DNA of 64,000 nt from Microbacterium croceum (GCF_023091245.1 NZ_JAHWXN010000001.1:434001-498000); one strand, 5' to 3'. Shown: positions 50,894 through 59,003, counted from the first letter of the stretch. Notes: generated from the sequence alone by a model not told the origin. Program-made: numbers and translations.

Positions 50894-50920
50894 CGGCTCC
50901 ACCTTCAGCACGCTGAGAAT

Positions 50921-51205
50921 GTGACCCGTCGGAACGAAGCGACTGAGCAGGAGTGGAGCCTCTACTCCCAGCGCTTCGCGACCACGCTTCGTTCCGTGCG
51001 CGAGCGCGCCGGCCTCAGCCAAGAAGAGGTCGCCTACCGCTCCGGGCTCACCCGCTACACCTATCAGAAGTATGAGAAGGGCGAGTCGAGGCCTGGCAAC
51101 CCAGCGAATCCCACGCTTCGTACGCTGATCGCGATGGCTCAAGTACTCGCCGTTTCCGTGGACGAGTTGATCCCCGATGCCCCGCCCGATCTTCGAGCGC
51201 GCTAG
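50921..51205 (+). CDS. XRE family transcriptional regulator
   Basis: 94 aa, a single HTH_3 domain: FATTLRSVRERAGLSQEEVA, YRSGLTRYTYQKYEKGESRP and TLRTLIAMAQVLAVSVDELI. GTG start with only a weak ribosome-binding site. It is a stand-alone repressor of the kind found in mobile islands and toxin-antitoxin loci. No partner gene is adjacent on its strand. The repeats upstream suggest autoregulation. Confidence 0.82.
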   Translation: MTRRNEATEQEWSLYSQRFATTLRSVRERAGLSQEEVAYRSGLTRYTYQKYEKGESRPGNPANPTLRTLIAMAQVLAVSVDELIPDAPPDLRAR

Positions 51206-51376
51206 CCACTGCGCCCGCCCCGCGGTGGAGCCACGAGTGCGCGCAGCCGCCGCACGCGCATTCACCCGAGGCGTGGTCAACCTCGTGGTGACTGGATCTG
51301 GCTAACCGCACATGAGGGCAACGCCGCGTCGCCAACTCAATTGAAATTCAATGTTCACGAATCATGAATTCATGCG

Positions 51377-51388
51377 TAGACTGAGACC
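51377..51388 (+). promoter_or_regulatory. -10 box for leaderless transcription
   Basis: TAGACT at 51377-51382 lies 6 nt before the GTG start at 51389, with TGCG just upstream as an extended -10. No ribosome-binding site is present. Confidence 0.5.
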
Positions 51389-51715
51389 GTGCCCATCGGA
51401 TCCCGAGCAGCCGAACTGTCGAAGGCAGTCTTCGGCAGCGAGCACATGCTCACCGTGATGTCGCAGATCGCGCAGGCGCCGGACACCACCTTCAGCGCTC
51501 CAGTCATCGAGCGCACCACGGGTCTAGCCGGGAGCATCGTGCACGGCTTACTCGCACGCCTGAAGCGTGCCGGACTCGTTCAGGTCGTGGGCCGCGTCGA
51601 AGGGGAACGCACCCTCACCTACCAGCGCCGCGAACATCTCGTATGGCAGGCGGCGTCACAGCTCACGTCCGAGGTCACTGAGACCCTAGGCTTCGGAGGC
51701 CACCATGACAACTAG
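51389..51715 (+). CDS. Small winged-helix regulator
   Basis: 108 aa. ELSKAVFGSEHMLTVMSQIA at the start, then a MarR/ArsR-like winged helix with PVIERTTGLAGSIVHGLLAR as recognition part and GERTLTYQRREHLVWQAA as wing. It is probably leaderless. Its last 11 bases overlap the start of the next gene, so the two are translationally linked. A broken paralog is at 49679. Confidence 0.7.
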   Translation: MPIGSRAAELSKAVFGSEHMLTVMSQIAQAPDTTFSAPVIERTTGLAGSIVHGLLARLKRAGLVQVVGRVEGERTLTYQRREHLVWQAASQLTSEVTETLGFGGHHDN

Positions 51716-52343
51716 CTCCTCCACCGCCACCGCCGGCACGTCCGGCGCGAGTTGGGTTTCCGGTGTGCTGCGAGTGCACGCCGACCTCGAGCTACACGGA
51801 GAGGAGATCCAGCGACGTCGCGCGGCGAATGCGACTCGACCGGTGCAAGACCTGGACACATTGCGATTCCTGCTCACGCTCTCGGTCGATCAACCCGTCG
51901 CCATCGCTGCACTCGGAGCGTACGAACGAGGCCTGACTAGACGCGCGGTCCGATTCGGATTCGCCGAGAAACGGACCATCGCCGGGAACTGCCCAGCGGT
52001 CGTCCGCACGGCAGAGCCGCCTGTGACGGTGGAACTGGTTTCCGTTCTCGGTCCGCTGAGTCGTCGCACCTTGCAACTTGCAACGACGTTCGCCCCCTAC
52101 GCTCGTCGTCGACTCGTCGTTCCATCCGGGCGCGTCGATGAGACGCTTCTGCTGGAGGCGAGCTATTACGGTGTCGGCGTGACCGTGACTGATGACGACG
52201 ACGAACGCACGCTCGTCACGCCAGCACCTTTTCAGCCCACCCGGTTCACGGGTGCTTCGTGGCTATTCGCAGAGCGCATGTATGCGCAAGCATTCAGCCC
52301 AGCGAACGCCACCGCGCGAGAGTCGGAGGTAGAGGGATCATGA
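51705..52343 (+). CDS. Unknown protein paired with the winged-helix regulator
   Basis: 212 aa, function unknown. Segments: VLRVHADLELHGEEIQRRRA, LDTLRFLLTLSVDQPVAIAA, AYERGLTRRAVRFGFAEKRT and LLEASYYGVGVTVTDDDDER. The last resembles a restriction-like or hypothetical nucleotide-binding fold only vaguely. It starts inside the regulator gene and ends inside the gene on the opposite strand (50-bp tail-to-tail overlap). The regulator-plus-effector layout is like that of small defence or toxin-antitoxin units, but no evidence goes further. Confidence 0.6.
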   Translation: MTTSSSTATAGTSGASWVSGVLRVHADLELHGEEIQRRRAANATRPVQDLDTLRFLLTLSVDQPVAIAALGAYERGLTRRAVRFGFAEKRTIAGNCPAVVRTAEPPVTVELVSVLGPLSRRTLQLATTFAPYARRRLVVPSGRVDETLLLEASYYGVGVTVTDDDDERTLVTPAPFQPTRFTGASWLFAERMYAQAFSPANATARESEVEGS

Positions 52344-53439
52344 CGCCGGTGTGCTGGGCGAGTCGGACATGCTCGGCCTCAGCCTCAGCCAACCGCTGAC
52401 TCCACCATTGAGCCGCTTGAGCGGTGCTCATCGAGGTTGCGGTCGCAACGATCTCATCGAACACGGCCAGGTTGTGCAGGTGTGCGAGGAATCGATCTTC
52501 ATCAGAGCCGGTGAACGAGTCCACCGCGCGGCCCCCGCAATGCGCACACAGGCACGGCCACGGGGTGGCGCTCGCGAACCACTTCATGTGCATCTCACTG
52601 GACCGTGCAAATCGCATCAGCTCCGGCATCAGCACGTGCGGCGCCCGGTCGCTGGGGCGACTCGAGAATGACTTGTTCCCTGGCACTGACAGACGACGCA
52701 GACTCGGGATCTGACCGATGGCAGCCGCCCGCGCGCCGTACACGATCGCATCGATCCCGGCGAGGTCCGCCCGCCAAGGGACCGCACCCTTGACTTCTCC
52801 GAAGAACCGCCGATACGACTCCGGTCCACCCTTGAGGTTCAGCGGGTCACCGGCCTTCGCCCCGAGTGCCAGCGCGACCGGATGGCGGCTGCGCGTGGCG
52901 ACTGCGATCAACTGTGAGATGAGCTCCGGCGTCGACCACTTCTGGTGCACCGCCAAGGGCAGGATCGCGTCATCGCGGTCAATCTTGTTGGCCGCGGCAA
53001 GGATCGCCTTAAGCGCCTCGGAGTCCGCGACATCCACGAACCCCGCTGGGATCACAGCGACCGATGCCCCCGCATCGCGTTGCGCCTGGAGGACCTCCTC
53101 GACTGTCGGCGCAAACAGCGCATCCGCCGGCTCGTCGATGATCAAGGGGCGTTCTGCCGTGGCGAGAGCAAATACCGAGGTCGGCTCGATGAGGAAGGTT
53201 AGCTCCTCGTGCCGGGCCCGCAGGTGCCCTGCTGTCTGCAGCGCCGTCGGCCCGGTCAACACCATGCCACCACGCTCCGAGTTCACGTACGGCGCGGTCT
53301 GCATCGTCTCCCCACCGGCCATCGTGAACACTCGGCCCGCCAGAGTACGCTCGATCAGCGTGGTGCCGACGAGCGGCTCACGCGACGTCCGCGATCTCAG
53401 CGTGCTGTCGACCAACCCGAGGTTCTTCTGATCCGTCAT
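52294..53439 (-). CDS. tRNA-guanine transglycosylase-like zinc protein, function unknown
   Basis: 381 aa. The C-terminal third has CLCAHC (CxCxxC) and, 21 residues later, LHNLAVFDEI. In bacterial Tgt the zinc site is CDCYTC followed by IHNLRYY, so the two signals match well. The N-terminal part fits a TIM barrel (LTFLIEPTSVFALAT, ASVAVIPAGFVDVADSEALK, HPVALALGAKAGDPLNLKGG, GIDAIVYGARAAAIGQI). The Tgt nucleophile region (FDCVMPTRNARNG) has no evident Asp here, so the reaction may differ from base exchange. It overlaps the upstream XRE-ImmA/IrrE gene by ATGA and is thus coexpressed with it. Possible roles are nucleic acid base modification (as for DpdA) or sensing. Confidence 0.65.
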   Translation of the reverse strand: MTDQKNLGLVDSTLRSRTSREPLVGTTLIERTLAGRVFTMAGGETMQTAPYVNSERGGMVLTGPTALQTAGHLRARHEELTFLIEPTSVFALATAERPLIIDEPADALFAPTVEEVLQAQRDAGASVAVIPAGFVDVADSEALKAILAAANKIDRDDAILPLAVHQKWSTPELISQLIAVATRSRHPVALALGAKAGDPLNLKGGPESYRRFFGEVKGAVPWRADLAGIDAIVYGARAAAIGQIPSLRRLSVPGNKSFSSRPSDRAPHVLMPELMRFARSSEMHMKWFASATPWPCLCAHCGGRAVDSFTGSDEDRFLAHLHNLAVFDEIVATATSMSTAQAAQWWSQRLAEAEAEHVRLAQHTGVMIPLPPTLARWRSLG

Positions 53440-54479
53440 GCTGAGCTCCTTACGTAAAGATCCTCAAACTCGTCTTGATCAAGGAATGCGTCCCGCGCCA
53501 ACTCCTCCACGGCCTCGCCGTCGTTCAGCCGCTGCCGCACGACCCGGCCGATCAGGCGGGGATGCTCCTCAGCGATCGCGACCGGTTCGACACTGCGGTA
53601 TCCGGCCCGGGAGAGTTCGATGTTTAGCTGCCGATACCGCCCCTCGCTGATCACATCTAGATCCACCGCGCGTCGCAGTAGCGCCGCGATCGACACTCGC
53701 CACTTGGATTTCAGCCGGGCCAAGCCCGGGATGGTCACTGGAGCCGCCGCCAAGTCCGGCCGTACATCTTTCGCTGGCATCAGAAACTCTGCTGCGAACC
53801 GATCTGCCTCGGACTCCTGATCTTCCGACGGCACCTGGTGCATCACGGCGTGCGCTAGTTCGTGAGCCAACGAGAACCGCTGCCGATCCGGAGGGATATG
53901 GTCCCCCAGCAGCACCACCGGTCGCTGCCCCTCCGGCCAGCTCACGAGCGCATCAATGCGCTCCGATCCCAGCGACCGCTTCGCCACCACGACCCCGGCA
54001 GCTTCCAGCGCACCTACCAGGTCCGCCACCGGACCAGACACGACGCCGATGGACGCCCGGACCTCGCGTGCGATCTCCTCCGGCGTATCGAACCCGTCTG
54101 GCGGGAGCGGATGCCGTACCAAACGAACCGGCGTGCTGCCCGCGACTAGCCCAGCTACTTGCAGGTGCAGCAGCTCCAGTTCGGCACGCAGCCGGTTCGC
54201 GACCGACAACGGAAGGGTGGAACGCTTGCGATGAAACACATACGGCGCCGCCCCTTCATCCACCGGCAAGGTCAGTAGCACAGGAGGCACGCGCAATACA
54301 GCACTTAGCGTCTCCAGGCGCTCCGCGTCCAGCTCGACCAGACCAGCCTCAGCCTTCGACAACACCGCTTGAGAGATCCCCGTCGCAGCTGCCAAGGCTC
54401 CCTGCGTAAGCCCACGCGCGACCCGGACCGTGCCCAGCATCACCCGGCCGGTCCGACGATCAGAAGCGAAGTCTGCCAT
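53436..54479 (-). CDS. XRE-type HTH plus ImmA/IrrE metalloprotease
   Basis: 347 aa. HTH at about residues 15-70 (LGTVRVARGLTQGALAAATG, ISQAVLSKAEAG), then an ImmA/IrrE zinc peptidase with SLAHELAHAVMHQ (HExxH) and EADRFAAEFLMP (third ligand) at about 210-250. Such proteins cleave a partner repressor or antitoxin to switch on mobile element or stress genes. The ATG at 54479 has no ribosome-binding site but a -10 box 7 nt upstream. It is coupled to the Tgt-like gene downstream. Confidence 0.88.
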   Translation of the reverse strand: MADFASDRRTGRVMLGTVRVARGLTQGALAAATGISQAVLSKAEAGLVELDAERLETLSAVLRVPPVLLTLPVDEGAAPYVFHRKRSTLPLSVANRLRAELELLHLQVAGLVAGSTPVRLVRHPLPPDGFDTPEEIAREVRASIGVVSGPVADLVGALEAAGVVVAKRSLGSERIDALVSWPEGQRPVVLLGDHIPPDRQRFSLAHELAHAVMHQVPSEDQESEADRFAAEFLMPAKDVRPDLAAAPVTIPGLARLKSKWRVSIAALLRRAVDLDVISEGRYRQLNIELSRAGYRSVEPVAIAEEHPRLIGRVVRQRLNDGEAVEELARDAFLDQDEFEDLYVRSSA

Positions 54480-54486
54480 GGCAACT

Positions 54487-54492
54487 ATCGTA
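54487..54492 (-). promoter_or_regulatory. -10 box for leaderless XRE-ImmA/IrrE gene
   Basis: TACGAT on the minus strand lies 7 nt before the ATG at 54479. A TGCAG/CTGCA inverted repeat with 8-nt spacer at 54524-54541 is a possible operator near the -35 to -60 zone. Confidence 0.45.
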
Positions 54493-54573
54493 GCGGACAC
54501 CTCCGACAATCACGCTCTCTATGTGCAGAAATATTCCTGCAGGTATCCTGTGAGTAGCGCGCGAGGTCACTGT

Positions 54574-54593
54574 ACTTGGCAGTACTGCCAAGT
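54574..54593. terminator. 20-bp perfect palindrome downstream of dnaB
   Basis: ACTTGGCAGTACTGCCAAGT is fully palindromic. It lies 50 bp after the dnaB stop codon, at the junction between core chromosome and the accessory island. It can form a terminator hairpin for dnaB, or it may mark a recombination site; no T-run follows. Confidence 0.45.
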
Positions 54594-54642
54594 GACTGAC
54601 AAGTAGCGGTGGAATTTGTCATCTTCACGCGGAACCTACAAC

Positions 54643-56016
54643 TCAGTGGAAGTCGCCGCCCGGAGCCATGTCGGCGAAGCGCGAGTAGTGGCCCTGGAAC
54701 GCGACGGTGATGGTCGCCGTCGGACCGTTACGGTGCTTGGCCACGATCAGGTCGGCCTCACCGGGACGCACGTCCTTGTCGTAGACCGAGTCGCGATGCA
54801 GCAGGATGACCATGTCGGCATCCTGCTCGATCGAGCCGGACTCACGCAGGTCGCTGATCGCCGGCTTCTTGTCGGTGCGCTGTTCGGGACCACGGTTCAG
54901 TTGCGACAGGGCGATGACCGGAACCTGCAGCTCCTTGGCGATGAGCTTGAGGCTACGCGAGAACTCCGAGACCTCCTGCTGGCGTGACTCGACGCGCTTG
55001 CCCGACGTCATCAGCTGCAGGTAGTCGATGATGACCATGCGCAGACCCTCGCGCTGCTTGAGCCGACGGCACTTCGCGCGGATCTCGACCAGCGTCATGT
55101 TGGGGCTGTCGTCGATGTAGAGCGGGGCGTCGTTGATGCGCCCGCGGGTCGCGGCGACCGTCGTCCAGTCGCGAGGGTCGAGGTTTCCCTTGCGCATGTT
55201 CTGCAGCGGGATCGCACCCTCGGCGCTGAGCAGACGCATCGCGATCTCGCTCTTGCCCATCTCGAGCGAGAAGAAGACGGAGGGGAGGTTGTGACCGATG
55301 GATGCCGATCGCGCGAAGTCGAGCGCGAGCGTCGACTTACCCATGGCGGGTCGGGCGGCGACGACGATCATCTGGCCACCGTGCAGACCGTTGGTGAGCT
55401 CGTCGAGCTCCTTGAAGCCGGTGGGGACGCCGGTCATGGACCCATCGCGCCCACTGGCCGCCTCGATCTCCTCGAGAGCGGCGTCGACGGCTATCTGCAG
55501 GGGAACGTAGTCCTCGGCCGTCTCGGCACCGGTGACGGCGTAGATCTCAGCCTGGGCGTTGTTGACGATGTCGGTCGCGTCGCCCTCGCCCGCGTAGCCC
55601 AGCTGCACGATGCGGGTCCCCGCGTCGACGAGGCGGCGCAGCACCGCACGCTCAGAGACGATTCCGGCGTAGTAGCCGGCATTCGCGGCCGTGGGGACGA
55701 TCGAGGTCAGGGTGTGCAGATAGTCGGCACCGCCAGCGCGGCCGAGCTCACCGGTCTTGATGAGCTCGTCGGTGACGGCGACGACGTCGGTGGGCTCGCC
55801 GTGCGAGTAGAGGGAGAGGATGGCCTCGAAGATCAACTCGTGTTTGGGGATGTAGAAGTCGGCGCCTTTGAGCGTCTCGATCACATCGGCGACGGCGTCC
55901 TTCGAGAGCAGCATGCCACCCAGGGCGCTCTGCTCCGCGAGAAGGTCGTGCGGCGGCACGCGCTCCGGAGTGCGCTGCCCTCCGAGACGGTCCTGCGAGA
56001 TGTCCGCGATCGACAC
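54643..56016 (-). CDS. dnaB: Replicative DNA helicase
   Basis: 457 aa, full length without intein. N-terminal DnaB domain (PPHDLLAEQSALGGMLLSKD, ADFYIPKHELIFEAI), then the RecA-like motor: Walker A ARPAMGKSTLALDFARSA, SVFFSLEMGKSEIAMRLLS, Walker B RMVIIDYLQLM and arginine finger region QLNRGPEQRTDKKP. GTG start at 56016 after AAGGGA. It unwinds DNA at the replication fork. Position downstream of the rpsF-rplI block is the normal actinobacterial order, except for the two surface protein genes in between. Confidence 0.95.
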   Translation of the reverse strand: MSIADISQDRLGGQRTPERVPPHDLLAEQSALGGMLLSKDAVADVIETLKGADFYIPKHELIFEAILSLYSHGEPTDVVAVTDELIKTGELGRAGGADYLHTLTSIVPTAANAGYYAGIVSERAVLRRLVDAGTRIVQLGYAGEGDATDIVNNAQAEIYAVTGAETAEDYVPLQIAVDAALEEIEAASGRDGSMTGVPTGFKELDELTNGLHGGQMIVVAARPAMGKSTLALDFARSASIGHNLPSVFFSLEMGKSEIAMRLLSAEGAIPLQNMRKGNLDPRDWTTVAATRGRINDAPLYIDDSPNMTLVEIRAKCRRLKQREGLRMVIIDYLQLMTSGKRVESRQQEVSEFSRSLKLIAKELQVPVIALSQLNRGPEQRTDKKPAISDLRESGSIEQDADMVILLHRDSVYDKDVRPGEADLIVAKHRNGPTATITVAFQGHYSRFADMAPGGDFH

Positions 56017-56542
56017 ACTGTTCCCTTCGATGCGACTTTTCTGAGTGCGTGGCTCCCACGCGGGAGGTGGAGCCGTATGCGCATCGGCCACGTGATGGCC
56101 TCCTGCACAGCGAACCAGACGCCCCCGACATTCGGTCGCTCGCCCACGCTACGAGGGGCGCTATCCACATGCAACACGGCCTGTGGATAACCCTGTGCAA
56201 AATGTGCGAACAAGATCGGAGTGTCTGTGCAGAACTACTGTGGATAACTCGGTGGAGGGGCAACAGAGACAACTTTCTTATTCAGCCTGAACTGGACTTT
56301 CCTGTTTCCCCACCCTGTGGATGGAAAACAGTTTAAATACTCGATTGAAGGTTGCCCCGTCTGGGGAGGAATGTGCAGAACCTGGGGAAAGTCAAGCTCA
56401 GAATCCCCCGGGCGCGTCACGGACGGACATCATCCGGATCGCGCCGAAAACCCCCTAGACAGGGGGTGTACGTGCGAGTAAGGTCTCCGGCAATCGATGC
56501 ACTTCGTGTAGACGTGCGTTGCCTTCGGAGGGGGAGGTTGAC
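56017..56542. other. 526-bp intergenic region upstream of dnaB
   Basis: No gene is seen. It holds a cluster of DnaA-box-like sequences (separate entry), a stretch that is AT-rich for this genome (about 56265-56345), three copies of TGTGCA, and the inverted repeat ACCCCC-N6-GGGGGT at 56450-56467. It must also contain the divergent promoters for dnaB and the surface protein gene at 56543. Confidence 0.6.
56161..56324. promoter_or_regulatory. DnaA-box cluster upstream of dnaB
   Basis: TGTGGATAA, the perfect DnaA box, occurs at 56182-56190 and 56239-56247. CTATCCACA (56161-56169, one mismatch on the other strand) and TGTGGATGG (56316-56324, two mismatches) flank them. Together with the AT-rich stretch this may be a DnaA-controlled promoter or titration site. 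Confidence 0.65.
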
Positions 56543-57541
56543 GTGGACGTTCGGGCCACCCGACGCGGCGTACCAGCCGGCGTCATCTGGGGTGGCCTCG
56601 GCGTGCTCCTGTGGTCCGCATTCACGATCTTCACCGGCGGTGCCGCGCACGCGGACGAAGGCGACGACGGTCTGCTCGACGGACTCACGTCTGTCGTCGA
56701 CCAGACCGTCACGAGTATCGCCGAGCCCGTCGTGACGCAGGTCGTCGCTCCCGTGGTGACCCAGGTCGTCGCCCCGGTCGTCAAGACCGCCGTCGCTCCG
56801 GTGCAACAGGTAGCGCCGGAGGCCGTGAAGACGGTCACCGAGACCGTGGCCGCAGTGCCCGCGGTCGGTCCAGCGGCAGCGCCCGTGGTGAAGACCGTCG
56901 CTGACACGGCGCAGGCCGTCACCACTCCCGTCACCGACCTGCTCACCGACTCGCCGGTCGCGCAGATCACCGATCCGATCCTGGACGTCGTCGCCGGCCT
57001 TCCCGTCATCGGCGATCTCGGCGTGACCGAGATCGGGCGCGATGTGGTCAGCGTCGTCGACGATGCGGCAGGACTCATCGGCGGCGTCGCTGCCGAGACT
57101 CTTCCGCCGGTGCTCGAAGGCCTCGACCCGACGACTCCCGGCACCGAGCCCGCGCCGAACACTCCGGCCACCCCGACGGATGCTCCCCCGGTCGCAGCGG
57201 CGACCGGCGTTTCGGTCACCATCGGGGCAGGGCTCTCGAGTGCACCCGCGACGACGACGGCATCCACCTCAGGCGACGCCTCTGCGCCACCGTCCGGTGC
57301 CGCTCTGCACGATGACGCGTCCCCGGCGACCCTCCCCACGGACGGCGCCCCCGGCGGCCCACCCGGCGCCCCCGCATCCCCGACTTCCTCCGCCGGCCCC
57401 GGCGGAGGATCCTCGTACGCCCATGCTCGCCTCAGCGACCCCGGCGTGCCCCCGCTCCGTGCCTGGGAGCGGGCTGCCGGCGCATCCGACGACGCCCTGC
57501 CGGCGTCTCCGGTCGCCGACACCGACGTCTCTCCTGACTGA
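56543..57541 (+). CDS. Secreted Val/Pro/Ala-rich surface protein
   Basis: 332 aa. GTG start after GGAGGGGGAGG. A signal peptide (WGGLGVLLWSAFTIFTGG, cut near AHA) is followed by an amphipathic repeat region (about 45-150) with units like PVVTQVVAPVV and VAPVVKTAVAPV, and then a low-complexity Pro/Ala/Thr/Gly C-terminus. There is no sortase signal or C-terminal membrane segment. It is probably an exported cell-envelope or matrix protein. It stands directly before the chaplin-like gene, so the two may work together on the surface. Exact function unknown. Confidence 0.7.
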   Translation: MDVRATRRGVPAGVIWGGLGVLLWSAFTIFTGGAAHADEGDDGLLDGLTSVVDQTVTSIAEPVVTQVVAPVVTQVVAPVVKTAVAPVQQVAPEAVKTVTETVAAVPAVGPAAAPVVKTVADTAQAVTTPVTDLLTDSPVAQITDPILDVVAGLPVIGDLGVTEIGRDVVSVVDDAAGLIGGVAAETLPPVLEGLDPTTPGTEPAPNTPATPTDAPPVAAATGVSVTIGAGLSSAPATTTASTSGDASAPPSGAALHDDASPATLPTDGAPGGPPGAPASPTSSAGPGGGSSYAHARLSDPGVPPLRAWERAAGASDDALPASPVADTDVSPD

Positions 57542-57644
57542 CGGGTCGTCTCGTCGTTCTTCGTGAACGGCAGATGCTGTGCTGCGCGCACTCCAGATGC
57601 GTGCGCACTTCCCAGACACCCCACACCCAGTCAGGAGCAACATC

Positions 57645-59003
57645 ATGCGTACATATCTGAAGCGTGCCCTCTGGGGGACGCTCATCGCCGGCGGCATCAC
57701 CCTGCTCGGCGCGACAGCCGCGAACGCGGCCGAGACATCGGGAGAGGATGGACTTCTCTCCGGCACCCAGGTGGTGGCCCCGCTCGCCGCGCCGATCACC
57801 GTGGTGGACAACGCGATCTCGGTGCTCGGCGCCTCGACCGCGTCGGCACCAGCCCCGGCTCCGGCCCCAGCCCCGGCTCCGGCCCCAGCCCCCGCTCCGG
57901 CCCCGGCTCCCGCGACGAGCGGCGAATCCGGCACCGCCTCCGGCACCCAGGCCGCCGTGACCGTCACCGTTCCCGTCACCGTGACGGGCAACGCGGTGAG
58001 CCTTCTCGGCACCTCTTCGACCAGCACTCCGACCGCGGTTTCCCAGAGTGAGGCTCCCCAGGCCCAGACTCCCGCGGCCGGGGTGCCATCCGTCACGACC
58101 ACCGGCATCGACGGCGTGCTCTCGGGCACGCAGGCGCTGCTGCAGGTCGATGTACCGGTGACAGTCACCGGCAACGCGGTGGCACTGCTCGGCACCAGTG
58201 GCGCGAGCACACCGGCAGAGCAGGGGGCCGCAGCACCGGCATCCCCCGCTCCGAGCGGGGCAGTCACGGACGGATCGGATGCCGTCGGCAGCGGGACCCA
58301 GGTCGTCGCGCCGGTCACCGCGCCGGTGACGGTCGGCGGCAACGCGATCTCGATCCTCGGTGACAGCACTGTCGCCGGACCGGCTGCGGTCGCTCCCTCC
58401 GGCACGTCCGGAAGCACCCCGGCCGCACCGACGACATCAGGTGACGACGGGGTGGGAAGTGGCACGCAGGTGTCCGCACCGGTCACCGCTCCCGTCACGG
58501 TCGGCGGCAACGCGATCGGCGTCCTCGGCGACAGCAGTGTCACCGGCGGTGCCGGTGCCGTCCCGGCCGCTCCGGCCAGCGGGGGCGGTGTGACCACCGG
58601 TCTGGATTCGATCCTCGGCGGTACACAGCTGTCGCTCCCGGTCACCCTTCCGATCACGATCGGCGGCAATGCCATCGCCGTGGGAGGCGAGAGCACGGTC
58701 ACCACTCCGGGCACGAACCCCGGAACCGACCCCGGAACCGACCCCGGAACCGACCCCGGAACCGACCCGGGAACCGACCCCGGAACCGACCCCGGAACCG
58801 ACCCCGGAACCGACCCGGGCACCGACCCGGGCACCGACCCCGTCGGGCCCGGTGCAGCATCAGCCTCCGGCGCGGCCACGACCGGCATGGCGGAAGGCCT
58901 CGCCACGACCGGCGGCGCCCCCGCACCCGGTCTGCTCGCCATCGGAGCGCTGCTGCTGCTCGGCGGTCTCGCCCTGGTGCGTCGCCGCACGATGACGGCG
59001 TAG
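57645..59003 (+). CDS. Chaplin-like repeat surface protein with sortase signal
   Basis: 452 aa. Signal peptide (ALWGTLIAGGITLLGATAAN). Six chaplin-like modules of about 33 residues, each with SGTQ (or GGTQ), V-x-V/A-P-V/I-T-V and GNA-I/V-x-LLG; for example DGVLSGTQALLQVDVPVTVT. Modules are joined by Ala/Pro linkers, one made of repeated AP pairs. Then come ten GTDP repeats and a C-terminal anchor: LATTG, membrane segment LLAIGALLLLGGLALV and RRR. LAxTG is the signal used by class E sortases in actinobacteria. It is thus a covalently wall-linked, possibly amyloid-forming surface protein. AGGAG precedes the ATG. Confidence 0.82.
   Translation: MRTYLKRALWGTLIAGGITLLGATAANAAETSGEDGLLSGTQVVAPLAAPITVVDNAISVLGASTASAPAPAPAPAPAPAPAPAPAPAPATSGESGTASGTQAAVTVTVPVTVTGNAVSLLGTSSTSTPTAVSQSEAPQAQTPAAGVPSVTTTGIDGVLSGTQALLQVDVPVTVTGNAVALLGTSGASTPAEQGAAAPASPAPSGAVTDGSDAVGSGTQVVAPVTAPVTVGGNAISILGDSTVAGPAAVAPSGTSGSTPAAPTTSGDDGVGSGTQVSAPVTAPVTVGGNAIGVLGDSSVTGGAGAVPAAPASGGGVTTGLDSILGGTQLSLPVTLPITIGGNAIAVGGESTVTTPGTNPGTDPGTDPGTDPGTDPGTDPGTDPGTDPGTDPGTDPGTDPVGPGAASASGAATTGMAEGLATTGGAPAPGLLAIGALLLLGGLALVRRRTMTA
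58722..58841 (+). repeat. Ten-copy 12-bp coding repeat (GTDP)
   Basis: Ten successive copies of a 12-bp unit close to GGAACCGACCCC encode (GTDP)10 just before the sortase signal. The array is exactly in frame, so changes in copy number would alter the stalk length without frameshift. Confidence 0.9.

Noticed and set aside
56161..56345. The DnaA-box cluster taken as the chromosomal origin.
   Set aside because: dnaA, dnaN and recF are not in the window, and the box number is lower than in known actinobacterial oriC regions.
58722..58841. Repeat array considered as a CRISPR or a minisatellite outside genes.
   Set aside because: The units are contiguous, 12 bp long and in frame within the surface protein gene; there are no spacers.
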